From an uncultured Eubacteriales bacterium (GTDB lineage: Bacteria; Bacillota; Clostridia; Oscillospirales; Oscillospiraceae): 12,298 nucleotides of DNA. Under the pieces are notes generated by a model. That model worked only from the letters and a program-made list of their open reading frames with translations. It was not told the DNA's origin and did no database searches. This document shows, piece after piece, positions 7,108 to 12,286 of the stretch (position 1 is its first letter; each line of letters begins with the position of its first letter). Both the position numbers and the translations under genes were made by a program. The stretch covers positions 1-12,298 of the forward strand of contig ONTN01000020.1 of assembly GCA_900320765.1 (NCBI GenBank), read 5' to 3'.

Positions 7108-7869
7108 TTACAAAAGCCTCTTGTAGGCCTCGGAAAGCGCCAGCGCCTGATAGCGAAGAAGATAGACGGCGTTGTTCCATTCGGGCTTTTCGTTCTTGAG
7201 AGTTTGCAGCATTGGTAGTATTTTGCTCTCCGTTTTCTCGACTTCACGCGCTATTTCCCCGCAGCTAAGCGTTATTGCGGCGGTTGAGAGAATAAAAATG
7301 CTGTCGATACACTCGGCAAGCTTCAGCTCGGCGGGTGAGGCAGGGTTTACGCCGCCCTCGATAATAAGCCGCAAATCGTCGGCGTATTCACAAGGCGCCT
7401 GTAAATCAAAAGCGGAGAGGCCGGTTTCCCGCGCCAGACCGCCGAGAAGAAGCAGCGTCAGCACTTTATCGCTGCCTATCTCGAGCGCAAGAGCGTGACA
7501 CGCGGTGTGCAGCGGACGGCGGCTCTGTGCGGCACTTCCGGCGCAGTGAATGTCAATAACGCTGAGCGCCCTGAAAGCGTTTCCAAAACCGCGCTGCCGC
7601 AGAGAGGCTTTGAGCATCGTGCGCATATGCGATTCAACGGCAAGGCTTTCCCGCGGCGCAAGTTCCGGCAGTTCGGCTTTCTCAAGCAGCCTGTTAACGC
7701 TGACGCCCAGACAGTCCGCAATGTCCGAAAGCCTCTCCACGTCCGGAAGATACTCTTCGTTTTCCCAACTGCTTACGGCCTGAAATGATACACCCAGCAA
7801 ATCAGCCAACTGTGCTTGAGTTTTCCCCGCCTTTTTGCGGAGAGCCCGTATTTTTTTACCCAAGCTCAC
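7108..7869 (-). CDS. XRE-family regulator with degenerate HD-like C-terminal domain
   Basis: A 253-residue protein. Residues about 2-60 form a classic XRE/Cro-type helix-turn-helix: KTQAQLADLLGVSFQAVSSWE then P-D-x-x-x-L-x-x-I-A. After a linker, residues about 98-200 resemble the HD-hydrolase fold of the divergent neighbour: an early His, LHTACHALALEIG, LLLLGGLARETG and DLRLIIEGG line up with ILHPLEAAAIASS, AAVLHDVIEDTQ and VLRLVLSAT. The catalytic HD is replaced by Gly-Gly and the ED by Arg-Glu, so it would not hydrolyse but might still bind a nucleotide. Start: GTG at 7869 has GGGAGG at 7878-7883, 8 bases away; the upstream GTG at 7878 overlaps that site. A promoter sits in the palindrome upstream, suggesting self-regulation. 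The HD relationship is my reading by eye; the DNA-binding part is certain. Confidence 0.85.
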   Translation of the reverse strand: MSLGKKIRALRKKAGKTQAQLADLLGVSFQAVSSWENEEYLPDVERLSDIADCLGVSVNRLLEKAELPELAPRESLAVESHMRTMLKASLRQRGFGNAFRALSVIDIHCAGSAAQSRRPLHTACHALALEIGSDKVLTLLLLGGLARETGLSAFDLQAPCEYADDLRLIIEGGVNPASPAELKLAECIDSIFILSTAAITLSCGEIAREVEKTESKILPMLQTLKNEKPEWNNAVYLLRYQALALSEAYKRLL

Positions 7870-7892
7870 GGTCTTCACCTCCCAACATCATA

Positions 7893-7921
7893 AATATAAA
7901 CCGAAAAAGCTCAAAATTCAA
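7893..7921 (-). promoter_or_regulatory. sigma-A promoter of the XRE/pseudo-HD gene
   Basis: On the minus strand, TTGAAT (7916-7921), 17 bases, TATATT (7893-7898). The -35 lies inside the left arm of the 7907-7943 palindrome. The leader would be only about 17 bases. Confidence 0.6.
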
Positions 7922-7943
7922 GTAGCACTTGAATTTTGAGCTT
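7907..7943. promoter_or_regulatory. perfect 17-bp inverted repeat, likely operator
   Basis: Arms 7907-7923 and 7927-7943 are perfect reverse complements (AAGCTCAAAATTCAAGT and its complement) separated by 3 bases. It lies between two divergent genes and covers the -35 of the leftward XRE gene. It could be an operator for the XRE protein controlling both directions. On the minus strand it is followed by a short T-run, so a hairpin terminator is an alternative, but no leftward gene ends here. Confidence 0.55.
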
Positions 7944-8022
7944 ATCATTTCCCGACCTGCTTGCTGGAATATCGGGCAAGTATCCGTTAAACTTTAATCA
8001 GAACAGAAAAGGAGGAGAAACA

Positions 8023-8739
8023 ATGAACAAGATCGAATCGGCAATTTCATTTGCGCTGGAGGCTCATTCCGGTTCGTGCAGAAAAGACACGTCCACACCC
8101 TATATCCTTCACCCGCTTGAAGCCGCGGCTATCGCTTCGTCAATAACGAACGACGAAGACGTGATAGCGGCGGCGGTACTGCACGACGTCATAGAAGATA
8201 CGCAGTACGGTAAAGATGATATACGCGCACGCTTCGGCGACAGGGTGCTTCGGCTGGTGCTGTCCGCTACTGAAAACAAGAGAAGTGAACTGCCGCCCGA
8301 AGAGACGTGGAAGATCCGAAAGAGGGAAACGCTCGACAGAATCGAAGACGCGGAGGATGATGAGCTCATTGTGATATTCTCGGACAAGCTGGCAAATCTC
8401 CGCTCGATCTGGAGCGACTACCTCACGATCTGGGAAGACCTGTGGAAGAGATTCGCGGAACCAGATCCGAGAAAGCAGCTCTGGTACTACGGCGGCATTT
8501 ATTCCGCGTGCTCACGGCTGGGATCTTACCCCGCCTACGCGGAGTACGGCAGAAAGCTGAGAGAGATCAGCGGGCACGTTGAGGAATATGAAAAGTTCGG
8601 CTTTCACGATCCGGACGCGCTTTGCGTGCTCGCAACGCCCGGAGAAAACAAGTGGGTCTTTCGCCGTGGACAGAGCGAAGACCTTATGATAATGACTGAT
8701 GAGGAATTTAGATCGTTTATCAGCGAGATATCCGAATAA
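8023..8739 (+). CDS. HD-domain protein, small alarmone hydrolase-like
   Basis: A 238-residue protein of the RelA/SpoT hydrolase type without a synthetase domain. The motif set is complete: AHSGSCRK then YILHP (His30), HDVIEDT (His54, Asp55, Glu58, Asp59) and SDKLANL (Asp121, Asn125). In SpoT/Mesh1 enzymes these residues bind manganese and remove pyrophosphate from (p)ppGpp; activity on another nucleotide is possible. It is longer than Mesh1-type enzymes (about 180 residues), with a C-terminal extension after about residue 190 of unknown role. Start is ATG with GGAGG at 8011-8015, 7 bases away; the longer open frame from 7936 has no such site. It is divergent from the XRE/pseudo-HD gene and ends in a terminator, so it is a single-gene unit. 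The promoter is not clear apart from the shared palindrome. Confidence 0.88.
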   Translation: MNKIESAISFALEAHSGSCRKDTSTPYILHPLEAAAIASSITNDEDVIAAAVLHDVIEDTQYGKDDIRARFGDRVLRLVLSATENKRSELPPEETWKIRKRETLDRIEDAEDDELIVIFSDKLANLRSIWSDYLTIWEDLWKRFAEPDPRKQLWYYGGIYSACSRLGSYPAYAEYGRKLREISGHVEEYEKFGFHDPDALCVLATPGENKWVFRRGQSEDLMIMTDEEFRSFISEISE

Positions 8740-8740
8740 T

Positions 8741-8764
8741 CGCCCCGCAAGGGGCGCTTTTTTT
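8741..8764 (+). terminator. intrinsic terminator of the HD hydrolase gene
   Basis: CGCCCC (8741-8746), GCAA loop, GGGGCG (8751-8756), then C and seven T. It starts one base after the stop codon. The GCAA loop is a GNRA tetraloop. Confidence 0.9.
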
Positions 8765-8918
8765 CGTGAAGGAGTGTCAATATAATACGCGGCTTTATCC
8801 GGACAACTCGGAGTTTGTATAATTATCACGATTAATAGAATGCTGTGATAGTTTTCGCAGTATATCTTTGGAGCAAAGCTATATCATTTAGCTCTGATAA
8901 GCCCTATTCTGATTTAGT

Positions 8919-9413
8919 CTAATCAAAAGCATGCTTTTCTACATAAGTCATCATGGTATTGTTTCTCCAGCCGTGTGCTAAAACCAACATTAGAATAGCT
9001 GTATATCCAATTAACGGGTTTCTCATAATTGCTCCCGCAACGAACACAGCTATGATACAAAGACCGATAAAAACCATAATAGCTGTATGATCTTTTAGCC
9101 ATTTCTTCTTATAGAACTCTTGCTTTTCCTTTAAGCCGAATGTACTCGCTTTCAAGGTTTCTTTGATGTTTGATTCTGCCATCTCTTTATATTCCTCCGT
9201 AGATAGTTTTTTACCACTCAGAAGTTCATTGATGGTCATGTTGTACATGTGGCTAAGCTCTTCCAACATTTCAACAGGCGGCATATAAGTTCCTGTCTCC
9301 CAACGTGAGATGGTCTTATTGGTCACTCCCAGCTTTTCTCCAAGCTCAGCCTGTGTCAGGTTATTTTCCTTTCGAAGCTCTGCCAGAAAGCTTCCCATCT
9401 TTACCATATCCAT
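8919..9413 (-). CDS. XRE-family regulator with two membrane segments
   Basis: A 164-residue protein. The N-terminal ~60 residues are an XRE helix-turn-helix (NLTQAELGEKLGVTNKTISRWE, then MPPVEMLEELSHMYNMTINELL). A charged linker (LSTEEYKEMAESNIKET) follows, then two hydrophobic stretches near residues 110-131 and 134-150, ending in a short polar tail. This arrangement, a cytoplasmic DNA-binding head on a two-helix membrane anchor, is common in Firmicutes; the signal sensed is unknown. Start is ATG at 9413 with GGAGG at 9421-9425, 7 bases away; the TTG one codon earlier is less likely. Its codon use is visibly more AT-rich than that of its neighbours, and it stands alone next to a repeat, which suggests later acquisition. 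No membrane or transport partner gene is adjacent. Confidence 0.85.
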   Translation of the reverse strand: MDMVKMGSFLAELRKENNLTQAELGEKLGVTNKTISRWETGTYMPPVEMLEELSHMYNMTINELLSGKKLSTEEYKEMAESNIKETLKASTFGLKEKQEFYKKKWLKDHTAIMVFIGLCIIAVFVAGAIMRNPLIGYTAILMLVLAHGWRNNTMMTYVEKHAFD

Positions 9414-9679
9414 CAATTTGCCTCCGTTTTTGTGATGGCTTTAATCTACATCAAAGTTCTCAAAAAGTCTTTACCATAAACAGCGAATATGAGAAAACCC
9501 AATATATTCAGGCACTATTTGTTTATGTTCAATACTATTGGATATGTAATCATCCTTAAAAAAGACATTTTTTACTTATCGCACAGTCAGCCACTCGTAC
9601 AAATCACGATTTGGCAATTTATTGTTTCCATTATCATTATACAAGATAAGTGTGAGCGTTTCAACCTAATGACAGGGAA
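9414..9679. other. AT-rich gene-free stretch upstream of the XRE-membrane gene
   Basis: This stretch holds the ribosome binding site and promoter of the leftward XRE-membrane gene. The open frames crossing it lack a ribosome binding site and have no recognisable protein pattern. If the promoter at 9636-9664 is used, it would be a leader of about 220 bases. I see no RNA family I can name in it. Confidence 0.5.
9636..9664 (-). promoter_or_regulatory. sigma-A promoter pointing to the XRE-membrane gene
   Basis: On the minus strand, TTGAAA (9659-9664), 17 bases, TATAAT (9636-9641). A perfect -10 and near-perfect -35. The transcript would have a leader of about 220 bases before the ATG at 9413, or could be a small RNA. 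Confidence 0.6.
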
Positions 9680-9856
9680 ATGATGTCGGCGGCTTTGCCG
9701 CCTTAGGATGCTTCTCCGCTTCACTCCGAAATGATGCTGCGTCACTTCGTGACGCAATGATGCGATGTTTGCCCCTATGTGCCGCAGGCACGCATCATAA
9801 GCGAAGCGGCATCATTGCCGCAGGCAGCATCATTTGCCCGACAGGGCAAACATCAT
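9680..9856. repeat. complex palindromic repeat with ATGATG spacers
   Basis: A run of short hairpins separated by ATGATG or CATCAT: GGCGGC/GCCGCC (9688-9702), TGCGTCAC/GTGACGCA (9738-9756), GTGCC/GGCAC (9779-9791), TGCC/GGCA (9816-9826), TTTGCCC/GGGCAAA (9833-9850). Longer pairs enclose them: GATGTTTGCCC (9764-9774) with GGGCAAACATC (9844-9854), and CCGCTTC (9716-9722) with GAAGCGG (9803-9809). The whole could fold into a branched structure. The hairpins have three- to four-base loops. No coding frame fits. It looks like a dispersed, self-complementary repeat element sitting between two transcription units. Confidence 0.6.
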
Positions 9857-9858
9857 TG

Positions 9859-9886
9859 AAAAAAGCAGCCTTATGGCTGCTTTTTT
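9859..9886 (-). terminator. intrinsic terminator of tRNA-Leu transcript
   Basis: AAAAAAGCAGCC (9859-9870) pairs perfectly with GGCTGCTTTTTT (9875-9886), with a 4-base loop. On the minus strand it follows the tRNA 3' end by one base and ends in six T. The A/T symmetry would also let it work on the plus strand. Confidence 0.88.
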
Positions 9887-9887
9887 C

Positions 9888-9972
9888 TGGTGCGGGTAGC
9901 CGGACTCGAACCGGCACGGGTTTCCCCGAGAGATTTTAAGTCTCTTGTGTCTACCTATTTCACCATACCCGC
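9888..9972 (-). tRNA. tRNA-Leu, anticodon UAA
   Basis: The minus strand folds as a complete tRNA with encoded CCA at 9888-9890. The acceptor arm GCGGGTA pairs with TACCCGC, the T arm contains GGTTCGAGTCC, and the anticodon stem AGAGA/TCTCT holds a seven-base loop CTTAAAA with anticodon TAA, reading UUA. The long variable arm (CGGGG-AAA-CCCG) is the class II form expected for leucine. The length of 85 is normal. The 5' end is only 9 bases from the stop of the DUF896 gene and no promoter fits in between, so it is probably cut from a shared transcript. Confidence 0.95.
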
Positions 9973-9981
9973 ATTGTTAAC

Positions 9982-10185
9982 TTATTCGTGCCGCTCGACC
10001 TTGCGCTTCGTTCCGTCCTCTGAGACGATGTAGGTATTGTCAAGCTGGCCCTCAAGGCTCTGCCTTATTGCCGCGAGGTATTCCTGACGCAGCTCGGCGC
10101 GCTCGACCTTTTCCTCGTCCGTTAGCTCGCGCTCCCGGGAGAGGCGGGTGAGCTCGGATATCCTCGCTATTCGCTCTTCAGTCAT
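9982..10185 (-). CDS. DUF896 (YnzC/UPF0291) family protein
   Basis: A 67-residue charged, helical protein. EERIARISELTRLSRERELTDEEK followed by ERAELRQEYLAAIRQSLEGQLDNT matches the two-helix hairpin of B. subtilis YnzC and relatives, including the RQEYL signature. Its biochemical role is not established. Start: ATG at 10185 gives the usual family N-terminus; GTG at 10206 and ATG at 10197 are also in frame. The only ribosome binding site, AAAGGA at 10198-10203, is 12 bases from the ATG and sits inside a long leader hairpin, so translation may be controlled or weak. It is followed after 9 bases by tRNA-Leu and shares its terminator. Family call is confident; start is less so. Confidence 0.85.
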   Translation of the reverse strand: MTEERIARISELTRLSRERELTDEEKVERAELRQEYLAAIRQSLEGQLDNTYIVSEDGTKRKVERHE

Positions 10186-10188
10186 TTT

Positions 10189-10250
10189 TATGACCATTCC
10201 TTTCACTGAAGTTCAAGGCACAAAAATGACCATGAAATGGAATGGCCATA
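10189..10250 (-). promoter_or_regulatory. leader hairpin covering the DUF896 ribosome binding site
   Basis: Arm 10233-10250 pairs with arm 10189-10205 over about 17 bp, with one G-U pair and one bulged A, and a 27-base loop. The 10189-10205 arm contains AAAGGA, the only visible Shine-Dalgarno sequence, and ends 3 bases from the ATG at 10185. If it forms in RNA it would block ribosome access. The pairing is seen in the sequence; regulation is inferred. Confidence 0.5.
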
Positions 10251-10309
10251 AATGCCATGTTTTTCGGTTGCCGAGCAGCGGCGAGAAAAACGGCTTCTAT
10301 TTCAAATAT

Positions 10310-10329
10310 GGTTGAAACTTGTTTCAACC
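10310..10329. promoter_or_regulatory. 9-bp inverted repeat just downstream of the DUF896 promoter
   Basis: GGTTGAAAC (10310-10318) and GTTTCAACC (10321-10329), separated by two bases. It covers about +9 to +28 of the leftward transcript. It is a candidate operator (road-block position) or 5' hairpin. It does not match the Gram-positive LexA box, and as a catabolite-repressor site it lacks the central CG. Confidence 0.45.
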
Positions 10330-10344
10330 TTATCACCGAGGATT

Positions 10345-10373
10345 ATTCTAATGTTTCAGCCCCGATTTGTCAA
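10345..10373 (-). promoter_or_regulatory. sigma-A promoter of DUF896-tRNA-Leu
   Basis: On the minus strand, TTGACA (10368-10373), 17 bases, TAGAAT (10345-10350). A leader of about 150 bases follows. Its -35 sits back to back with the rightward dpaA promoter region. Confidence 0.65.
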
Positions 10374-10375
10374 GA

Positions 10376-10401
10376 ACACATTTAAATTAGACACATAGTA
10401 T
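10376..10401 (+). promoter_or_regulatory. candidate sigma-K promoter of dpaA
   Basis: AC (10376-10377), 16 bases, CATAGTAT (10394-10401). This fits the mother-cell sigma-K pattern AC-N16/17-CATAnnnTA, except for the last base. dpaAB (spoVF) is known to be sigma-K-dependent in Bacillus subtilis. The leader to the GTG start is about 22 bases. Confidence 0.5.
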
Positions 10402-10430
10402 GTAGGGAAGCGAAGAAGGGGGCAGGAACT

Positions 10431-11261
10431 GTGAGGTATTCTATAATAGGCGGAGATCTTCGATTTGCGCGCCTGCGTGATATTCTTAAAGCTGACGGAC
10501 ACGGGGTGCGGTCGTTCGCTCTCGGCGCAAAGGAAGACGAGAAGACGCTTGCTGACGCGCTGGGCGGAGCGGACTGCGTGATTCTGCCGCTCCCAATGCT
10601 CGGAAAGGACGGGGCGCTGAACACACCGTTTTATGAAAATAGCATAGCTCTCGAGGAGCTCAAGCCTTATATAGGCGATAAGACCCTCGTGCTCGGTGGC
10701 GCTGTAAAGACTGAGACTCCGTTTCCGGTGACCGATTATTTTCGCAGGGAAGAGCTAACGGTTAAAAATGCTGCGCTTACCGCTGAGGGAGCAATCCGAA
10801 TACTGATGAGCGAGATGGAGATCGCCCTTGCTGACTCAAAAATAGTTATCGCCGGAGCGGGAAGAATTGGAAAGCTCCTCGCGGTGAAGCTGCGGGCTCT
10901 CGGGGCTGAGGTCACCGTAACGGCGAGAAAAGAGGGAGACCTTGCTCTCGTCCGCGAGCTCGGCTGCGACTGGTGCCGCACCGAAGACCTGAGACTCTGC
11001 GCGCGCGAGGCGGACGCACTCGTCAACACCGTGCCCGCGCGGATAATCGACGCTTCGGTCCTCCGGTCAATGAAAAAGGAAGCTATCATCCTCGACCTCG
11101 CTTCAAGTCCCTTCGGCCACGATCCGGATGAGGCGACAACCCTCGGCGTCAGGTCAATGTTCGCTCCCGGTCTTCCGGGCAGGGCAGCGCCGCGCTCGGC
11201 TGCAATGGCGATTAGGGATACAATATATAATATTGTAAACGAACGGGAGTGTTCGGGTTGA
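10431..11261 (+). CDS. dpaA: dipicolinate synthase subunit A
   Basis: A 276-residue protein that, with DpaB, turns a dihydrodipicolinate-pathway intermediate into dipicolinic acid in the mother cell during sporulation. The N-terminal half (YSIIGGDLRFARL ... VILPLPM ... TPFYEN) is the DpaA-specific domain; a Rossmann dinucleotide motif GAGRIG lies at residues 142-147, and the C-terminal ILDLASSPFGHD and APGLPGRAAPRSAA segments match the family. It is slightly shorter than B. subtilis SpoVFA (about 297). Start is GTG at 10431, with AAGGGGG at 10416-10422, 8 bases away. The stop TGA overlaps the TTG start of dpaB, so the two are translationally coupled. No lysine-pathway genes (asd, dapG, dapA) follow, unlike in Bacillus. 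Confidence 0.93.
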   Translation: MRYSIIGGDLRFARLRDILKADGHGVRSFALGAKEDEKTLADALGGADCVILPLPMLGKDGALNTPFYENSIALEELKPYIGDKTLVLGGAVKTETPFPVTDYFRREELTVKNAALTAEGAIRILMSEMEIALADSKIVIAGAGRIGKLLAVKLRALGAEVTVTARKEGDLALVRELGCDWCRTEDLRLCAREADALVNTVPARIIDASVLRSMKKEAIILDLASSPFGHDPDEATTLGVRSMFAPGLPGRAAPRSAAMAIRDTIYNIVNERECSG

Positions 11262-11827
11262 GCAGAATAAAGATGGGGCTTGCTCTCTGCGGGTCCTACT
11301 GTACCTATGAGAAGGTGCTTGAGGTCGCAAAGGACCTCAGCGAAAAATACGACGTTCATCCTATAATGAGCGATACGGCATCTGAAACGGATTCCCGCTT
11401 CGGGGAAGCGGAGGAGCATAAAAGAAGATTAAAAGAATACACGGGGCGCGAAGTAATAGACACCGTGACGAAGGCGGAGCCGATAGGGCCGAAAAAGCTC
11501 TTCGACGTTCTCGTGGTCGCGCCCTGCACCGGTAATACACTCGGAAAGCTTGCGAACGGCATAACGGATACGGCGGTCACAATGGCGGTAAAGGCACATC
11601 TGAGAAACGGAAAACCGGTTGTAATAGGAGTATCGACGAACGACGCCCTATCCGGAAGCGCGAAAAACATAGGCGAGCTATTAAACAGGAAAAACTACTA
11701 CTTTGTCCCATTCGGGCAGGACGACCCGGAAAAGAAGCCTACAAGCCTCGTTGCACATTGGGATAAGCTCGAGGAAGCCGCGCTCGCGGCGCTTGAGGGC
11801 AGACAGCTTCAGCCGATGATAGTGTAA
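11258..11827 (+). CDS. dpaB: dipicolinate synthase subunit B
   Basis: A 189-residue flavoprotein-like subunit (SpoVFB). Family features: GLALCGSYCTYEKV at residues 7-20, PIMSDTASETDSRFG (35-49), VVAPCTGNTLGKLANGITDTAVTMA (86-110), and the closing YFVPFGQDDPEKKPTSL (148-164). The VAPCTGNT region is the flavodoxin-like nucleotide-binding segment of this group. Start: TTG at 11258, with GGGAG at 11245-11249 eight bases away, overlapping the dpaA stop (TTGA); an earlier in-frame GTG at 11249 overlaps that site and would lengthen the protein by three residues. Its dependence on DpaA is known for the family. It ends the operon with a hairpin terminator. Confidence 0.92.
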   Translation: MSRIKMGLALCGSYCTYEKVLEVAKDLSEKYDVHPIMSDTASETDSRFGEAEEHKRRLKEYTGREVIDTVTKAEPIGPKKLFDVLVVAPCTGNTLGKLANGITDTAVTMAVKAHLRNGKPVVIGVSTNDALSGSAKNIGELLNRKNYYFVPFGQDDPEKKPTSLVAHWDKLEEAALAALEGRQLQPMIV

Positions 11828-11834
11828 TATAGCC

Positions 11835-11864
11835 GGGCGGGCAGAAACGCCCGTCCGCAATTTT
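11835..11864 (+). terminator. terminator of dpaAB
   Basis: GGGCGGGC (11835-11842) pairs with GCCCGTCC (11849-11856), including one G-U pair, with loop AGAAAC. A TTTT run follows after four bases. It lies 7 bases past the dpaB stop and separates dpaAB from the rRNA promoter region. Confidence 0.65.
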
Positions 11865-11940
11865 ACGGGTAAAAGCGCTAAAGGGCATTTTTTCAGCAAA
11901 CAGGGTATAATAAGCATCAGAAGTATCCAAAATGACAAAG

Positions 11941-12002
11941 AAAGAAATAATCAGAAAAAAACGAAAAAAAGTGTTGACATTTGAATTGACTGATGGTATA
12001 TT
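11941..12002 (+). promoter_or_regulatory. rRNA operon promoter P1 with UP element
   Basis: TTGACA (11974-11979), 17 bases, TATATT (11997-12002). The 30 bases upstream are dominated by A-tracts, which fits an UP element contacted by the RNA polymerase alpha subunits. A hairpin CTGTCC-GCGA-GGACAG (12010-12025) lies at the very start of the transcript. Confidence 0.85.
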
Positions 12003-12068
12003 GTCAAAGCTGTCCGCGAGGACAGCACAGAGCACCACAAAAAATCCTGAAACATCAAGAAGTTTTTC

Positions 12069-12097
12069 TTGACAAATCGGATCGGATGTGGTAATCT
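12069..12097 (+). promoter_or_regulatory. rRNA operon promoter P2
   Basis: TTGACA (12069-12074), 17 bases, TAATCT (12092-12097). It lies about 95 bases after P1, the usual tandem layout of rRNA promoters. A short CCGCC/GGCGG hairpin (12108-12123) follows at the transcript start. Confidence 0.8.
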
Positions 12098-12188
12098 GAT
12101 GTTCCACCCGCCTGAGAGGGCGGAGGGAAAGAATGCACCTTGCGAATTAAACAATGTAAGCGAGAAAAGCACCAGAAAAGAGGGCGGG

Positions 12189-12279
12189 CTCGACTGAGGA
12201 AGTCGAGTTCAAACAAAGATTCTTTTGAGAGCTAAGAAATTAGACTCGTGAATGAGATTTTAGATCCGAAAGGATTTAA
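12189..12279 (+). promoter_or_regulatory. 16S leader with boxB/boxA-like antitermination signals
   Basis: A hairpin CTCGACT/AGTCGAG (12189-12195 with 12201-12207) is followed by ATTCTTTTGAGA (12219-12230), which resembles the Firmicute boxA (TGTTCTTTGAAAAC). Order and spacing fit the boxB-boxA signals bound by NusB/NusE during rRNA synthesis. A GAAA-capped 8-bp hairpin (TTAGATCC 12260-12267 with GGATTTAA 12272-12279) sits just before the mature 16S start and may help processing. Confidence 0.6.
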
Positions 12280-12286
12280 GATACAA

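Noticed and set aside
6716..7180. 154-residue leftward open frame across the Lar-like gene
   Set aside because: It overlaps the Lar-like gene and a promoter, and its composition is typical of an out-of-frame reading.
8766..8822. 19-codon open frame starting GTG just after the hydrolase terminator
   Set aside because: It begins within the terminator tail, has no ribosome binding site, and no family is recognisable at this length.
9489..9683. 64-residue plus-strand open frame in the AT-rich gap
   Set aside because: No ribosome binding site, isoleucine-rich random-looking composition, and it runs over a promoter and into the repeat.
9680..9856. CRISPR array
   Set aside because: The repeated ATGATG word is too short, the hairpins differ from each other, and there are no unique spacers of even length or cas genes.
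10178..10258. Short upstream open frame (about 26 codons) in the DUF896 leader
   Set aside because: It overlaps the DUF896 start as a coupling frame might, but its ATG has no ribosome binding site; the hairpin explains the repeated ATGGCC/GGTCAT words better.
10310..10329. LexA or catabolite-repressor (cre) site near DUF896
   Set aside because: The sequence lacks GAAC-N4-GTTC and the central CG required for these, so it is listed only as an unassigned inverted repeat.
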